64,000 bases of DNA from Limimaricola variabilis (lineage in GTDB: Bacteria > Pseudomonadota > Alphaproteobacteria > Rhodobacterales > Rhodobacteraceae). Each line of letters opens with the position of its first letter. Positions within the stretch are counted from its first letter, which is position 1. The stretch covers positions 186,001 through 250,000 of the forward strand of contig NZ_JACIBX010000003.1 of assembly GCF_014195545.1 (NCBI RefSeq), given 5' to 3'. Position numbers and translations under genes: made by a program. Of the stretch, positions 1 to 7,961 are shown piece after piece. The notes under the pieces are model-generated. The model was not told the origin of the DNA. It made no database searches and saw only the letters and a program-made list of their open reading frames with translations.

Positions 1-342
1 AACGAGTAGCACCCCAATGTCCCGGCCCTGAATATCAAGCGTAACGAAGTGCGTGGTGGGAATCGGCGAGATCACTGAGGCGATTTGCTCCGATTGTTGA
101 CCTTCGTCTAAGACTTGGCCGTTGAGTCCGACGAGCATGCGAGGATTATCGGAGACCCCGAACACAATGATCCCGCCGTTTTTGTTGGCAAACGCCGCGA
201 TGGTCTTCAGAGATTTCCGAAATGTCGCGATCGCCATGTCGCGCTTGAACTCTAAGTCGGTGCTCTCCCGGGCAGTCACACGATATTCGTTATCCCCCCT
301 GGAAAGAAGTCCAAGCCTGGCTTCTAACTCGTCAGCGTCCAT
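1..342 (-). CDS. AlbA_2 (Schlafen-like) domain protein, N-terminal part
   Basis: The frame runs from ATG at 342 off the left edge, so 114 residues are visible. An N-terminal stretch of about 25 residues is followed by ESTDLEFKRD, KTIAAFANKNGG and IIVFGVSD, the usual signature of the AlbA_2 putative nucleic-acid-binding domain found in divergent-AAA transcriptional regulators and in several anti-phage proteins. The C-terminal part, which would tell a regulator from a defence protein, is outside the window. An in-frame GTG lies 24 bases upstream of the ATG, so the start is not certain. The IS256-type element begins about 50 bases upstream of the start and probably separates the gene from its original promoter. 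Confidence 0.75.
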   Translation of the reverse strand, partial: MDADELEARLGLLSRGDNEYRVTARESTDLEFKRDMAIATFRKSLKTIAAFANKNGGIIVFGVSDNPRMLVGLNGQVLDEGQQSEQIASVISPIPTTHFVTLDIQGRDIGVLLV

Positions 343-392
343 CTTAATCCGGTAGTGTCCTGCCACGTGGTGGACTTTCACACCGCGCTGAC

Positions 393-1713
393 GGTGTAAC
401 CGGGGTGGCCATCGAGGACGTCGGTTATGGTGGAGTTTGCGGACTTCAACCACGGACCGAGGGAGACCCCGATGACCGACACCAACATGCCCCTGATCGA
501 GCTGCTGCAAAAGCATGATGAGGGCGACTTTCTCCGCGCTGTGACCGAGGCGGTGCTCCAGACGCTGATGGAGCACGATGTCGAGGGTCTGATCGGCGCT
601 GGCCGCTACGAGCGGGGCGACGGCCGGCAGACCTATCGCAACGGCTACCGGGATCGAGAGCTGAAGACGCGGCTCGGCGCCTTGAACCTGCGGGTGCCCA
701 AGCTGCGGCAGGGCACCTACTTCCCCGGCTTCCTCGAGCCGCGTCGCACCTCGGAGAAGGCGCTGGTAGCGGTGATCCAAGAGGCGTGGATCGGTGGGGT
801 CTCGACCCGGAAGGTCGACGATCTGGTGCAGGCGATGGGACTGTCAGGGATCTCCAAGAGCACGGTGTCGAAGCTCTGCAAGGACATCGATGAGCGCGTC
901 CACGATTTCCTGGAGCGTCCCCTGGCTGGCGACTGGCCCTACCTGTGGCTCGACGCCACCTACCTGAAGGTGCGTCAGGGCGGCCGTATCATTTCTGTCG
1001 CGGCCATAATCGCCGTGGCCGTGAACACGGATGGACGCCGTGAGATCATCGGCCTCAGGATTGGCCCCTCGGAGGCGGAGACTTTCTGGACCGACTTCCT
1101 GCGCAGCCTGAAGAGCCGGGGCCTGGCCGGCGTGAAGCTGGTCATTTCCGACGCCCACACCGGCCTCAAGGCCGCGATCGCCCGGGTGTTCGAGGCGACC
1201 TGGCAACGCTGCCGGGTCCACTGGATGCGCAACGCGCTCGCCCACGTGCCGAAGGGGCAGCATACGGTGGTTGCCGCCGCGATCCGTCAGGCGTTCACCC
1301 AACCCGACCAGAAGAGTGCCATCGAAGTCTGGCGCCACGTGGCCGACCAGTTGCGCCCACGCTGGCCGAAGCTCGGCGCGCTCATGGACGAAAGCGAGGC
1401 CGACGTCCTCGCCTACATGGCCTTTCCGGCCCAGCACCGCACGAAGTTGCACAGCACCAACCCACTGGAACGTCTCAACAAGGAGGTGAAGAGGCGGGCA
1501 GATGTCGTAGGCATCTTCCCGAACGAGGAGTCCATCATCCGCCTGATCGGTGCGGTGCTCTTCGAGCAGAACGACGACTGGCAAAGCCAGCATCGCTACA
1601 TGCAGGTCGAAGCTTTTGCGCTCATCGATGCGGCGCAGATCGACCCGCTTCTCAGCCTATCAACACAAGCCGCCTGACCGATGATCCGCAATGACCATCC
1701 CGGAATTTACACC
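393..1713 (+). mobile_element. IS256-family insertion sequence
   Basis: Imperfect terminal inverted repeats flank the transposase. The left end reads GGTGTAACCGGGGTGGCCAT from 393, and the reverse complement of the right end, inward from 1713, reads GGTGTAAATTCCGGGATGG followed by TCAT. The arms match apart from a three-base gap and two substitutions. The length of about 1.3 kb fits IS256 elements. Outer boundaries are accurate to a few bases only. The flanking octamers (gcgctgac and agcttgac) are similar but not identical, so a clean target duplication is not shown. Confidence 0.7.
472..1677 (+). CDS. IS256-family transposase
   Basis: A 401-residue mutator-type DDE transposase that moves the surrounding element. 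The first Asp is in [10 protein letters not shown], the second in [12 protein letters not shown], and the Glu in [13 protein letters not shown], with the C-terminal IFPNE and LIGAVL motifs usual for the family. The length is normal and no internal stop is present, so the gene looks intact. I chose ATG 472 over an in-frame upstream ATG at 427 because GGGAG precedes it at good spacing and the protein then starts at the normal family position ([11 protein letters not shown]). Confidence 0.93.
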   Translation: MTDTNMPLIELLQKHDEGDFLRAVTEAVLQTLMEHDVEGLIGAGRYERGDGRQTYRNGYRDRELKTRLGALNLRVPKLRQGTYFPGFLEPRRTSEKALVAVIQEAWIGGVSTRKVDDLVQAMGLSGISKSTVSKLCKDIDERVHDFLERPLAGDWPYLWLDATYLKVRQGGRIISVAAIIAVAVNTDGRREIIGLRIGPSEAETFWTDFLRSLKSRGLAGVKLVISDAHTGLKAAIARVFEATWQRCRVHWMRNALAHVPKGQHTVVAAAIRQAFTQPDQKSAIEVWRHVADQLRPRWPKLGALMDESEADVLAYMAFPAQHRTKLHSTNPLERLNKEVKRRADVVGIFPNEESIIRLIGAVLFEQNDDWQSQHRYMQVEAFALIDAAQIDPLLSLSTQAA

Positions 1714-1875
1714 AGCTTGACGGACGCGGCCTCTTAATCCTCTGAAATCATTCACCTACTACACATGAGCATACTCTTAGGTATGCCATATCTCGGCCAC
1801 CTGAATGGACCAAGTGAACCAAGATATTGGTTCAGTCGCCCTATGATTGAAACCCTTTTTCGTCAGGCACTTGGC

Positions 1876-2488
1876 CTATAACGTGGTTGGAGCCTTTTTG
1901 CTTTCTCCTCCTCGGGATCGCTCGAACCGCGCGCCGAGTTTGGCGCCCATGTAAAGCCATGGGCGATACAGCATCCGGTAGATGTCGGGCGGGTCCTGCG
2001 TGCCGTCTTTGCGCTTCGTATAGGCATCCATGCCGTGGCGCATGGCCGGCGTCATTCGCGCGCGAGCGCCGCGCCCGTGGCGGTAGATCAACGAACTCAT
2101 CCGTCCCAGGTATCCTCAGGGCGCGCGGTATCAGCTTCGGAGGATCTATGAGAGCGTCGATCTCCTCGTAGGGACATACGTAGGCCCGCGGTTCGAAGAA
2201 GTTGTAGTGAACGCGATAGATGTTCAGGAGCGCGATCAGGGTCTTGGGATTGAAGATCGCGCCTTGGATGTAGGAGCCGCCGACGCGGGCACCTCCACTG
2301 CCGGCCCGGGCGGCGACGCTCATCCTCTCACGCAGAGAGTTCATAAAGGAGCTGACAGGCTGAAGTGTCGCCTTGTAGACTCAAGGCACGAGCTCTTCGC
2401 GCAGGTCCTGACTCAGCTTTTCTTGGTCAACGGCAGCTTCTTCAGCGTCCTGCGCAGGTGGCGTGGTAGGATGGGAAAACCGACGGTC
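1876..2488 (-). pseudogene. Decayed transposase-like gene remnant
   Basis: On the minus strand a protein-like stretch (AQDAEEAAVDQEKL, QDLREELVP) is cut by an in-frame TGA at 2381-2383, resumes as VYKATLQPV and runs through IYRVHYNFFEPRAYV, which resembles the C-terminal YN-FxP segment of DDE integrase-type transposases. Around 2050-2090 the reading shifts by one base into a second frame with a convincing C-terminus (MTPAMRHGMDAY, YRMLYRPWLYMGAK). No single open frame spans the gene. The transposase assignment rests on one motif and is tentative; decay through a stop plus a frameshift is seen directly. Confidence 0.4.
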
Positions 2489-2849
2489 TTATTGATCTCT
2501 CCGCTCGCTTGGGTAGAGGACCGGACCCAGAGCAAAGGGAAGGTCTCGGACCGGACGGAATGCGTCACCTCCGCACCTTTCCCCTTAAGGAGACCACCCG
2601 TCCCGCCGAACGGGTCTACCGGTGGGCGAAAATCTTATAGCAGTCCTGCTTGACAGTGGTTCTTCCAGCTGTAGGCGACGCACGCTGTAACATTTCTGAC
2701 GAGTACAGGAACCGTGATGTGCCTACCATAGTAGGTGCACATCTAATGGGACGGCGCTCCTACGCTTAGGTCAGCATGTTGTCAATATGTTCTTGTCCTT
2801 CGCGTGCGATTCTGCTTCAACTTGAGAAAAGCAAATCCGGGAGAGACAG
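2489..2849. other. Intergenic region upstream of the methyltransferase
   Basis: No convincing gene is visible. A weak minus-strand frame ending near 2419 contains FPILPRHLRRTLKKL but has no clear start or relatives that I recognise. Its most notable feature is an almost perfect palindrome at 2716-2743, listed separately. Confidence 0.4.
2716..2743. promoter_or_regulatory. Palindrome upstream of the methyltransferase
   Basis: GATGTGCCTAC at 2716-2726 faces GTAGGTGCACATC at 2731-2743. The arms are complementary apart from a two-base insertion on the right, with CATA between them. It lies about 105 bases before the methyltransferase start. Restriction-modification operons often carry such palindromes as operators for a controller protein or for the methyltransferase itself, but no controller gene is visible next to this one. 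Regulatory function is inferred from position and symmetry only. Confidence 0.35.
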
Positions 2850-3830
2850 TTGGAGTTCACGAGCATAGATCTGTTTTGCGGTGCTGGCGGGCTGAGCATC
2901 GGGCTGGAGCGTGCCGGTTTCCAGTCGGTCATGGGCCTCGACACCAACCGCGACGCGCTCGCGACCTATGCGCGAAACCTGCCTCACGCAAAGGCGGAAG
3001 AAAAATCTGTCGTCGGTTATGACTTCAGGCAATGGCGTGGTGTTGATGTTGTAGCTGGCGGACCGCCTTGTCAGCCCTTCTCTAACGGCGGTAAGCGCCT
3101 CGCTGCCGAAGATCGCCGCGACATGCTTCCTCACTTCGCGCATGCCGTGAATGAGATCATGCCTCGAGCATTTATCATGGAGAACGTCGCCGGTCTTCTC
3201 GCCTCCCGCAATCGCGAGTATCTGAACCAAGTTCTGGCACAGTTCGACGATCGCTACACGATCATCGGACCGCACCTCGTCAACGCGGCCGATTACGGCG
3301 TGCCACAGAAGCGACTCCGCATCGTTTTGATTGGGATACTCAAAGGCTCTATCGCCTTCCCAGCACCGACCCACTGCGAGAAGAACTACGTCGCAGCCCG
3401 CTCGGTCATCCGGTCGGGAGAGGTCCAGGGGGTGCCGAACGGATCGAAGGTCGTCTACGCTCGCAATCCAGATCTCCGCCAGAGCCCCTACGCCGGGCAA
3501 CTCTTCAACGGCGGCGGCCGCGCCATCGACCTCAGCAAGCCAGCTCCGACAATCCTGGCCGCGGCGGGTGGCAATAAGACCCACTTCATTGACGAGATGG
3601 ATCTTGTCCCAGGATACCACCACCACCTCAAAAGCGGTGGCAAGCCTCGCGAAGGCACGCTCGACGGCGGACGCCGACTTACTGTGAAGGAGTCGGCGCT
3701 GCTTCAGACCTTCGCCGCCGACATGGTGTTCGAGGGTTCGAAGAGCTCTCAATACACCCAAGTGGGAAATGCCGTGCCGCCGCGCCTCGCCGAAGTCATC
3801 GGCGCATCAGTCGCCGCCGCGCTCCACTAA
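2850..3830 (+). CDS. DNA (cytosine-5-)-methyltransferase
   Basis: A 326-residue C5-methyltransferase that transfers a methyl group from S-adenosylmethionine to cytosine. Family motifs are in order: motif I DLFCGAGG (residues 7-14), motif IV GGPPCQPFS with the catalytic Cys at 74, motif VI MENVAG (110-115), motif VIII QKRLRIV (about 153-159), and motif X VGNAVPP near residue 310. The start is TTG at 2850, supported by GGGAGAG upstream and by motif I lying at its normal distance from the N-terminus. It converges on and overlaps by 24 bases the gene at 3807-4862, a layout typical of type II restriction-modification pairs. Target sequence cannot be read from the protein. Confidence 0.93.
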   Translation: MEFTSIDLFCGAGGLSIGLERAGFQSVMGLDTNRDALATYARNLPHAKAEEKSVVGYDFRQWRGVDVVAGGPPCQPFSNGGKRLAAEDRRDMLPHFAHAVNEIMPRAFIMENVAGLLASRNREYLNQVLAQFDDRYTIIGPHLVNAADYGVPQKRLRIVLIGILKGSIAFPAPTHCEKNYVAARSVIRSGEVQGVPNGSKVVYARNPDLRQSPYAGQLFNGGGRAIDLSKPAPTILAAAGGNKTHFIDEMDLVPGYHHHLKSGGKPREGTLDGGRRLTVKESALLQTFAADMVFEGSKSSQYTQVGNAVPPRLAEVIGASVAAALH

Positions 3831-4862
3831 CCCCGCCTCTTCAAGTTTTCGGACGTAGGCGTTCACCCGGTCGACGTCCGGCTGATATCGGTCGAGTAGC
3901 TCATAGAGCCTTACCAGAGCATCGGCGCGTTGAGGGCGGGTGAGGGCAGCTGTCAGGACCTCGATGACCTGTCGGACATCCAGGACTGCGATGTCTTCTG
4001 TAAGCTCCTTCAGGCGCTCGATTGAAGCGGCACGTTCGGCATCAGGCCGGCGGGCGATCACATGAAGCCTGGAGAGGTCGTTGTCTCGGATCGTCTTCGA
4101 GGCGCCGTCCATCTTGGTCGACCAGTTGTTGGCGGTTACCTCGAACGCCTCGAGGACGTGGCTGCCGGCGACGATCTGGACGTCTCCTGCCGCCCGCGAG
4201 CTCTTGTCCGAGGCGTTCAGGTTCTTGGTCTCCACCCTGGCCGCGCTGGCGTCATGTTCTGCTACGAGAGTCTGTAGCAGGGCGGCCGTCGTGAACTGGT
4301 CGTATGCTCCCTGGGATGGAACGTCGACGAGCCCCAGGAGAAGCTCCGCGGTTCGAGCAAAGGTCAGCGTCGACCGGTTCAGTTCGGGCATCGGAAAGAC
4401 GGGGCGCGCTGTCTCCGCGACGCGGGCGCAAGCATAGTCGAACAAGGCCTGACGTTGATCTACCGTCGCGCCGTTCCCCCAGATGAGTGTGCTGTCGAAC
4501 TCGGCGAAGTTGCCGCGGGCAAGACGGTCCGTGTTCTTCGCGATGTTCTGGTAGGCGTCTTTCACGGACTTGATGTGCCGGTCAGCAAGAAAGACACCCA
4601 GCGCCTGAGCGAGCGTGCGTCCTCCGGTGGGGCGCATCGTCAGATCCCATTCTGGTTCAGCCAAGCCGAACGAAAACTGGATTAGGATGCCGTCGCGATA
4701 GCTCACATGGCGGTGGGGCAGAACTACGTCCAAGTCTGCAAGGATGTTTTCCGGAATCACCGCGGGGGCATGAGCGATCGCTACGTTGCGAACTGTTTCG
4801 TCGGCTATGAACCTATCGATCTTGTCGAACATCGCAGCCTGCGCATCATCCGTGGTGCTCAA
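3807..4862 (-). CDS. Probable type II restriction endonuclease
   Basis: A 351-residue protein encoded tail to tail with the methyltransferase. Residues about 213-245 read KNLNASDKSS, GDVQIV and EAFEVT, which resembles a PD-(D/E)XK nuclease core with an Asp near 227 and a Glu at 241; a Thr (243) stands where the canonical Lys would be. Size and this region recall the SacI-type restriction enzyme family, but that is recalled similarity and not a search result. Its partner being a C5-methyltransferase supports the restriction role. Alternative: a DNA-binding accessory protein of unknown function. Confidence 0.65.
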   Translation of the reverse strand: MSTTDDAQAAMFDKIDRFIADETVRNVAIAHAPAVIPENILADLDVVLPHRHVSYRDGILIQFSFGLAEPEWDLTMRPTGGRTLAQALGVFLADRHIKSVKDAYQNIAKNTDRLARGNFAEFDSTLIWGNGATVDQRQALFDYACARVAETARPVFPMPELNRSTLTFARTAELLLGLVDVPSQGAYDQFTTAALLQTLVAEHDASAARVETKNLNASDKSSRAAGDVQIVAGSHVLEAFEVTANNWSTKMDGASKTIRDNDLSRLHVIARRPDAERAASIERLKELTEDIAVLDVRQVIEVLTAALTRPQRADALVRLYELLDRYQPDVDRVNAYVRKLEEAGLVERGGD

Positions 4863-4967
4863 ACCCCTGCCCCCTCTGAAATTTTTTTCTGCCTACACTG
4901 AATGCAGGGCTCAGGCAATTTCCGCCGAGATCCCCGGGGGCCTACCTCCTTAAAAGGAGACCGGGCA

Positions 4968-5051
4968 GTGGCGAAAACCGATCAAAAGCAGTTCCAGGCA
5001 GTATGGGCCAAGTCGTGGCTCAAGGAGGGCGACGAGAATGCGCGAAAGTGA
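4968..5051 (+). CDS. Small ORF (27 aa), possible leader of the next gene
   Basis: GTG at 4968 is preceded by AAAAGGAGA at ideal spacing and opens a 27-codon frame (begins AKTDQKQFQAVW) whose TGA lies 14 bases inside the next gene, which starts at 5038. Ribosome-binding site, overlap and balanced composition favour translation and coupling to the downstream gene. It is too short to assign by homology and could be a coupling leader only. Confidence 0.4.
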   Translation: MAKTDQKQFQAVWAKSWLKEGDENARK

Positions 5052-5601
5052 GGGCGTTTTCTTCGACCCCAAAACGGGTGAGCGATTCAGTGCATCAGGC
5101 GAAAACCTGACGGACCCGATCATGGACGGGGTAAATATGAAGGCTGCTCCAGTGCATTGGATCTCCGGCGCCGGCATCTCGCGAGTTGATGTGGGGAAGC
5201 TTCAACTACCTGTCGGAGCGCGGATCGTTCGCAGCGAGGATCTGAAGTTTATCTCCGGCGAAGCGAAGACCTTCCGCGACTTCACGATGCGCTTCTCCCT
5301 CGAGGATCAGGTCGATGCAGTCGAGGCGCAGAAGCGCAGTGGCATACTGACCAAGAAGCTCGACATGATGCTGGAGCGCGGTGCGAGCTTTATAAATACC
5401 CCCGAAAACTGCAACTGCCACGGCGGCTGCGGGATCGAGGATTGCCCAGGGTATGGTGATACCGACGAGAGCTCCTATGAGGAGGATGTCGTCAGCTATG
5501 AAGGAGCCCGGCGCCGCCATTCTGGAACTCGAACTCGCCGAGCGCCAAGGCAAGCTGATCTCGGTCAGGGAGGCGGATCGCCGGGTGGTGAAGGTTCGTA
5601 G
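5038..5601 (+). CDS. Hypothetical protein with Cys-rich segment
   Basis: A 187-residue soluble protein that I do not recognise. It begins VFFDPKTGERF and contains, near residues 123-137, the cysteine cluster CNCHGGCGIEDC, which could bind zinc or another metal. The last 35 residues are low complexity (Arg/Gly rich) and lie over the start of the next gene in another frame, so they may be non-native: either the reading frame was shifted or the two genes really overlap by about 100 bases. It opens a plus-strand series of small genes (4,968-8,941) with strong ribosome-binding sites, resembling a plasmid or phage early cassette. Confidence 0.55.
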   Translation: MRESEGVFFDPKTGERFSASGENLTDPIMDGVNMKAAPVHWISGAGISRVDVGKLQLPVGARIVRSEDLKFISGEAKTFRDFTMRFSLEDQVDAVEAQKRSGILTKKLDMMLERGASFINTPENCNCHGGCGIEDCPGYGDTDESSYEEDVVSYEGARRRHSGTRTRRAPRQADLGQGGGSPGGEGS

Positions 5602-5743
5602 GAATGCCCCCTTCATCACCGTCGATATGAACGAGGATAGCACCTACACCGTTGCCGTCTCTGCAAACGATGGCATCGCGTTCGTTCGGACGGCCGATGC
5701 AGAGAGCGCTCAGAAGTTGAAATCGCTTCTCGCCAAGTCATAG
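5498..5743 (+). CDS. Hypothetical protein, 81 aa
   Basis: A small acidic protein (KEPGAAILELELAERQGK, then FITVDMNEDSTYTVAVS). I do not recognise the family. AGGAGG lies at 5478-5483; ATG 5498 has rather long spacing and ATG 5486 practically none, so the start is uncertain. It overlaps the 3' end of the preceding gene by about 100 bases, more than usual. Its N-terminal helix would read smoothly as an extension of the preceding protein if one base were gained or lost near 5490. Confidence 0.5.
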   Translation: MKEPGAAILELELAERQGKLISVREADRRVVKVRRNAPFITVDMNEDSTYTVAVSANDGIAFVRTADAESAQKLKSLLAKS

Positions 5744-5802
5744 CCCCATCCCACATCACTCGGCCTCGTGCCGGGGTTTCTTTCTGGTGCATCGGTATAC
5801 CT

Positions 5803-5856
5803 CCGGTATCTCGCGAGGGATACCGGTATAGCGCCGAGAATACTTGTCTATACCGG
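5803..5856. promoter_or_regulatory. Array of ATACCGG half-sites (putative operator)
   Basis: CCGGTATC (5803-5810) and GATACCGG (5819-5826) form a perfect inverted repeat with an 8-base spacer. CCGGTATA (5823-5830) and TATACCGG (5849-5856) form a second one, and a further CGGTATAC lies at 5793. The array sits 77 bases before a gene with a strong ribosome-binding site and is the only sizeable gap in the cassette. It looks like a repressor or activator operator; the regulator, possibly the XRE protein at 10711, is not established. Confidence 0.45.
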
Positions 5857-5932
5857 CCGGATTTTTCCGACCGCCGACAAACGAACTTAGATCCTCCTCA
5901 AGCTCGAAAGACAGGCAAACAGGAGGCCTCCC

Positions 5933-6460
5933 ATGACGATCGCCGACGGCGCACTCACTCACGAATACGCCCTCTCCTTCACCATTGGCTCGGCCGATAA
6001 TCCGATCCGGGTATCCGGCCCTGGAGGCGTCGAGCATTTCGCGAGCGTCGAGGACGTGGCTGAATGGCTCGAGGACGAGCTCTACGAGCGCGAGGGCGAC
6101 TTCTGGGACGAAGTGGGTATGGGCGCCGCGCTCGATACCCCTGAGAGCTATGACATCGGCCGCGAGCCCTTCGAGGTCGCGATCTACATGCTCGACGGCG
6201 GCCGGCACTCAGTCTCTCACTCTGATCCGGAAAAATGCGCCCAAGCGCTGGAGGCTCTTGCGAGCTTGGGCTCTGTTATGAGCGTGAACGTCGAGAGCCC
6301 GGAAGGTGACTTCTACACGCTCGGAGACGCCGCTCGCGCCATCGCCTTCCTCCGACGAGGCGAGACCGCCAAGACCCTCGAGATCACGCCGATCCGCTCT
6401 GTGGCCAAGCCCCGCCATCTCGAAGGAGTTTTTCTTTTGTTGTCTTTCAGTGGCTTATAG
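5933..6460 (+). CDS. Hypothetical acidic protein, 175 aa
   Basis: Starts at ATG 5933 with AGGAGG ideally placed. The protein is acidic (WLEDELYEREGDFWDE) with alternating beta-like segments (FEVAIYMLDGGRHSVSHSD), in keeping with small phage or plasmid accessory proteins, but no family is recognised. The last nine residues (FLLLSFSGL) come from an abrupt AT-rich stretch beginning near 6425, so the native C-terminus may have been replaced. Probably in one transcription unit with the following small genes. Confidence 0.6.
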   Translation: MTIADGALTHEYALSFTIGSADNPIRVSGPGGVEHFASVEDVAEWLEDELYEREGDFWDEVGMGAALDTPESYDIGREPFEVAIYMLDGGRHSVSHSDPEKCAQALEALASLGSVMSVNVESPEGDFYTLGDAARAIAFLRRGETAKTLEITPIRSVAKPRHLEGVFLLLSFSGL

Positions 6461-6570
6461 TAAAGTTGTAACATATCTCGTATTTCTGCTGCTTTTTGTT
6501 TTGAGGGGTGGGATGCTCTCTCTAACTTCTACTCAGCGGCGGAGAACAAAAACACAACGCCCCAACCGCC
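6425..6570. other. AT-rich pocket in otherwise GC-rich DNA
   Basis: About 145 bases rich in T runs (for example TTTTTCTTTTGTTGTCTTTC) interrupt DNA of much higher GC between two genes of the cassette. It could be a promoter region, a terminator-like T tract or a scar of foreign DNA. No hairpin that would make it a convincing intrinsic terminator was found. Confidence 0.35.
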
Positions 6571-6596
6571 GCGGGGTAGAACGAAGGACAAATACC

Positions 6597-6836
6597 ATGA
6601 GCAAGATTCAGAAAATCTCCGCCGCCCGCGCCAAGGCCGTGATCGCTGAGATGCGCGACGAGGAATGCCTCAGCATCGACGTCGAGGCTGACGGTTCGCG
6701 CGCCGTTGTCGCCGTCGGTCAACATGGCGGTATCTGGCATCGCTTTGGCGATTACCCAGCGATCGAGGAGCTCCAGAAGGCCGTTCGGGAATGCTGGGAA
6801 GCTGATCTCGACGCTCAGCGCGAGAACGCCGCCTAA
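6597..6836 (+). CDS. Hypothetical protein, 79 aa
   Basis: Starts at ATG 6597 (SKIQKISAARAKAVIAEM) after AGGACAAATACC, a moderate ribosome-binding site. A basic helical N-terminus is followed by an acidic beta-rich half (ECLSIDVEADGSRAVVAV). An open frame extends far upstream, but its translation before 6597 is arginine- and serine-rich and covers the neighbouring gene and AT-rich pocket, so the short form is preferred. No family recognised. Confidence 0.6.
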   Translation: MSKIQKISAARAKAVIAEMRDEECLSIDVEADGSRAVVAVGQHGGIWHRFGDYPAIEELQKAVRECWEADLDAQRENAA

Positions 6837-6901
6837 GGCCACCGCCGGGGTCAAAGTCCCGGCAACCCCCTTCTCATATCGAACATGAAAGACAGAAGAC
6901 T

Positions 6902-7336
6902 ATGACGAATCTCAAGGACACCACCCCCCTCCTCGACGCTGTGTGCGAGGCGCGCATCGCCCTAAACGACCTCGCCTGCGACTGCGAGTTCGACAGTGCC
7001 GAGAAGCTGGCCATGAGAGCGGCGTTTAATGCTTTCGAGGATGCGCTCCATCCTCTCGTCCTGAATGCCTGCGCGCTCCGTGCACAGGCCGAAGCTGACC
7101 GCAACACGCCGATGCCCGGCTTCTTTGCTCCCATCCTTCGCCAAATGCCGGAGGCGGCCGATTTCGTCGCCACCTACGGCAAGTTCATCGACGGCGGCGA
7201 CGAATACATCACCCGTCTGGAGCGGACTGGTTCCAATCACGAGAAACTCGAAATCTCGGCCGCTCGACGGAACCTCTATCGTCTCGCCGACGAAGTCGCA
7301 GTCGATGCCGAGCTCGTTCTCGAGACCCGCTTCTGA
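6902..7336 (+). CDS. Hypothetical protein, 144 aa
   Basis: Mostly helical, acidic protein with a paired cysteine (LACDCEF) near residue 25. ATG 6902 lies a few bases after AGAAGA. It has the same orientation, spacing and composition as its neighbours, suggesting one polycistronic unit. I do not recognise the family and see no catalytic motif. Confidence 0.6.
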   Translation: MTNLKDTTPLLDAVCEARIALNDLACDCEFDSAEKLAMRAAFNAFEDALHPLVLNACALRAQAEADRNTPMPGFFAPILRQMPEAADFVATYGKFIDGGDEYITRLERTGSNHEKLEISAARRNLYRLADEVAVDAELVLETRF

Positions 7337-7380
7337 ACAGCATGGGCGGCCCACCCCTCGCTTGATAAGGACATAACACC

Positions 7381-7908
7381 ATGAACAACCTCAAGAACTT
7401 CTCCGCTCTCAAGACCATCGCATTCGATGGCGGAATGGCTATCCTCAACGGCGCCCTCTGTCGTATCGAGGTGCTCGACGCGACACATGCAGATGGCGAC
7501 GAGATCTTCATCCCGGCCGCCTATGTGACCGATAACCTCAAGGCGGCTCCCGCCCTCCTCGAGCTCCTCGTCCGCGTCCACTCCGACGCGAAGGCGAACG
7601 GCTTCGAGGCCGGAAAGACAGCCGCCTATAGCGCGGCTCGCGACGGCGACACGATGACCGTTGAGACCGGCCGAGCCGAGTGGAAGGACGTCCGCTTCTC
7701 GGTCAAGGATGCCAGGCAAGAGCTCATCAATGCCGCCCGCGTTGAGCTGATCGACGAGGCTCGCGCCATGACCTCCGGCGCCCTGACCGCCACCATCGAG
7801 CTCCTCGAGCAGGTTCTCGAGAGTGCTAACGACGACGAGGTCGACGCGATTGAGGATCGCCTCGCCGTCTTCGAGGGTGAGCTCTACGCCCGCGCAGCCA
7901 CCGCCTGA
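7381..7908 (+). CDS. Hypothetical protein, 175 aa
   Basis: Begins NNLKNFSALKTIAF after AAGGA at 7369-7373, a good ribosome-binding site. The N-terminal half is beta-rich and the C-terminal half is helical and acidic (TIELLEQVLESANDDEVD). No recognised domain. Located in the middle of the small-gene cassette, 44 bases after the previous stop. Confidence 0.6.
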   Translation: MNNLKNFSALKTIAFDGGMAILNGALCRIEVLDATHADGDEIFIPAAYVTDNLKAAPALLELLVRVHSDAKANGFEAGKTAAYSAARDGDTMTVETGRAEWKDVRFSVKDARQELINAARVELIDEARAMTSGALTATIELLEQVLESANDDEVDAIEDRLAVFEGELYARAATA

Positions 7909-7961
7909 TCATACCGCAGGGGCATCGCGCCACGGCCCGGCTTACCCTGAAAGGGATACCG

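Noticed and set aside
2850-4862. Assigning GAGCTC specificity to the restriction-modification pair from SacI-like resemblance.
   Set aside because: Resemblance is from memory and weak; many GAGCTC sites occur in the window, which neither supports nor excludes it.
5803-5856. CRISPR-like repeat array.
   Set aside because: Repeats are short half-sites of 7-8 bases with unequal, very short spacers; no cas genes nearby.
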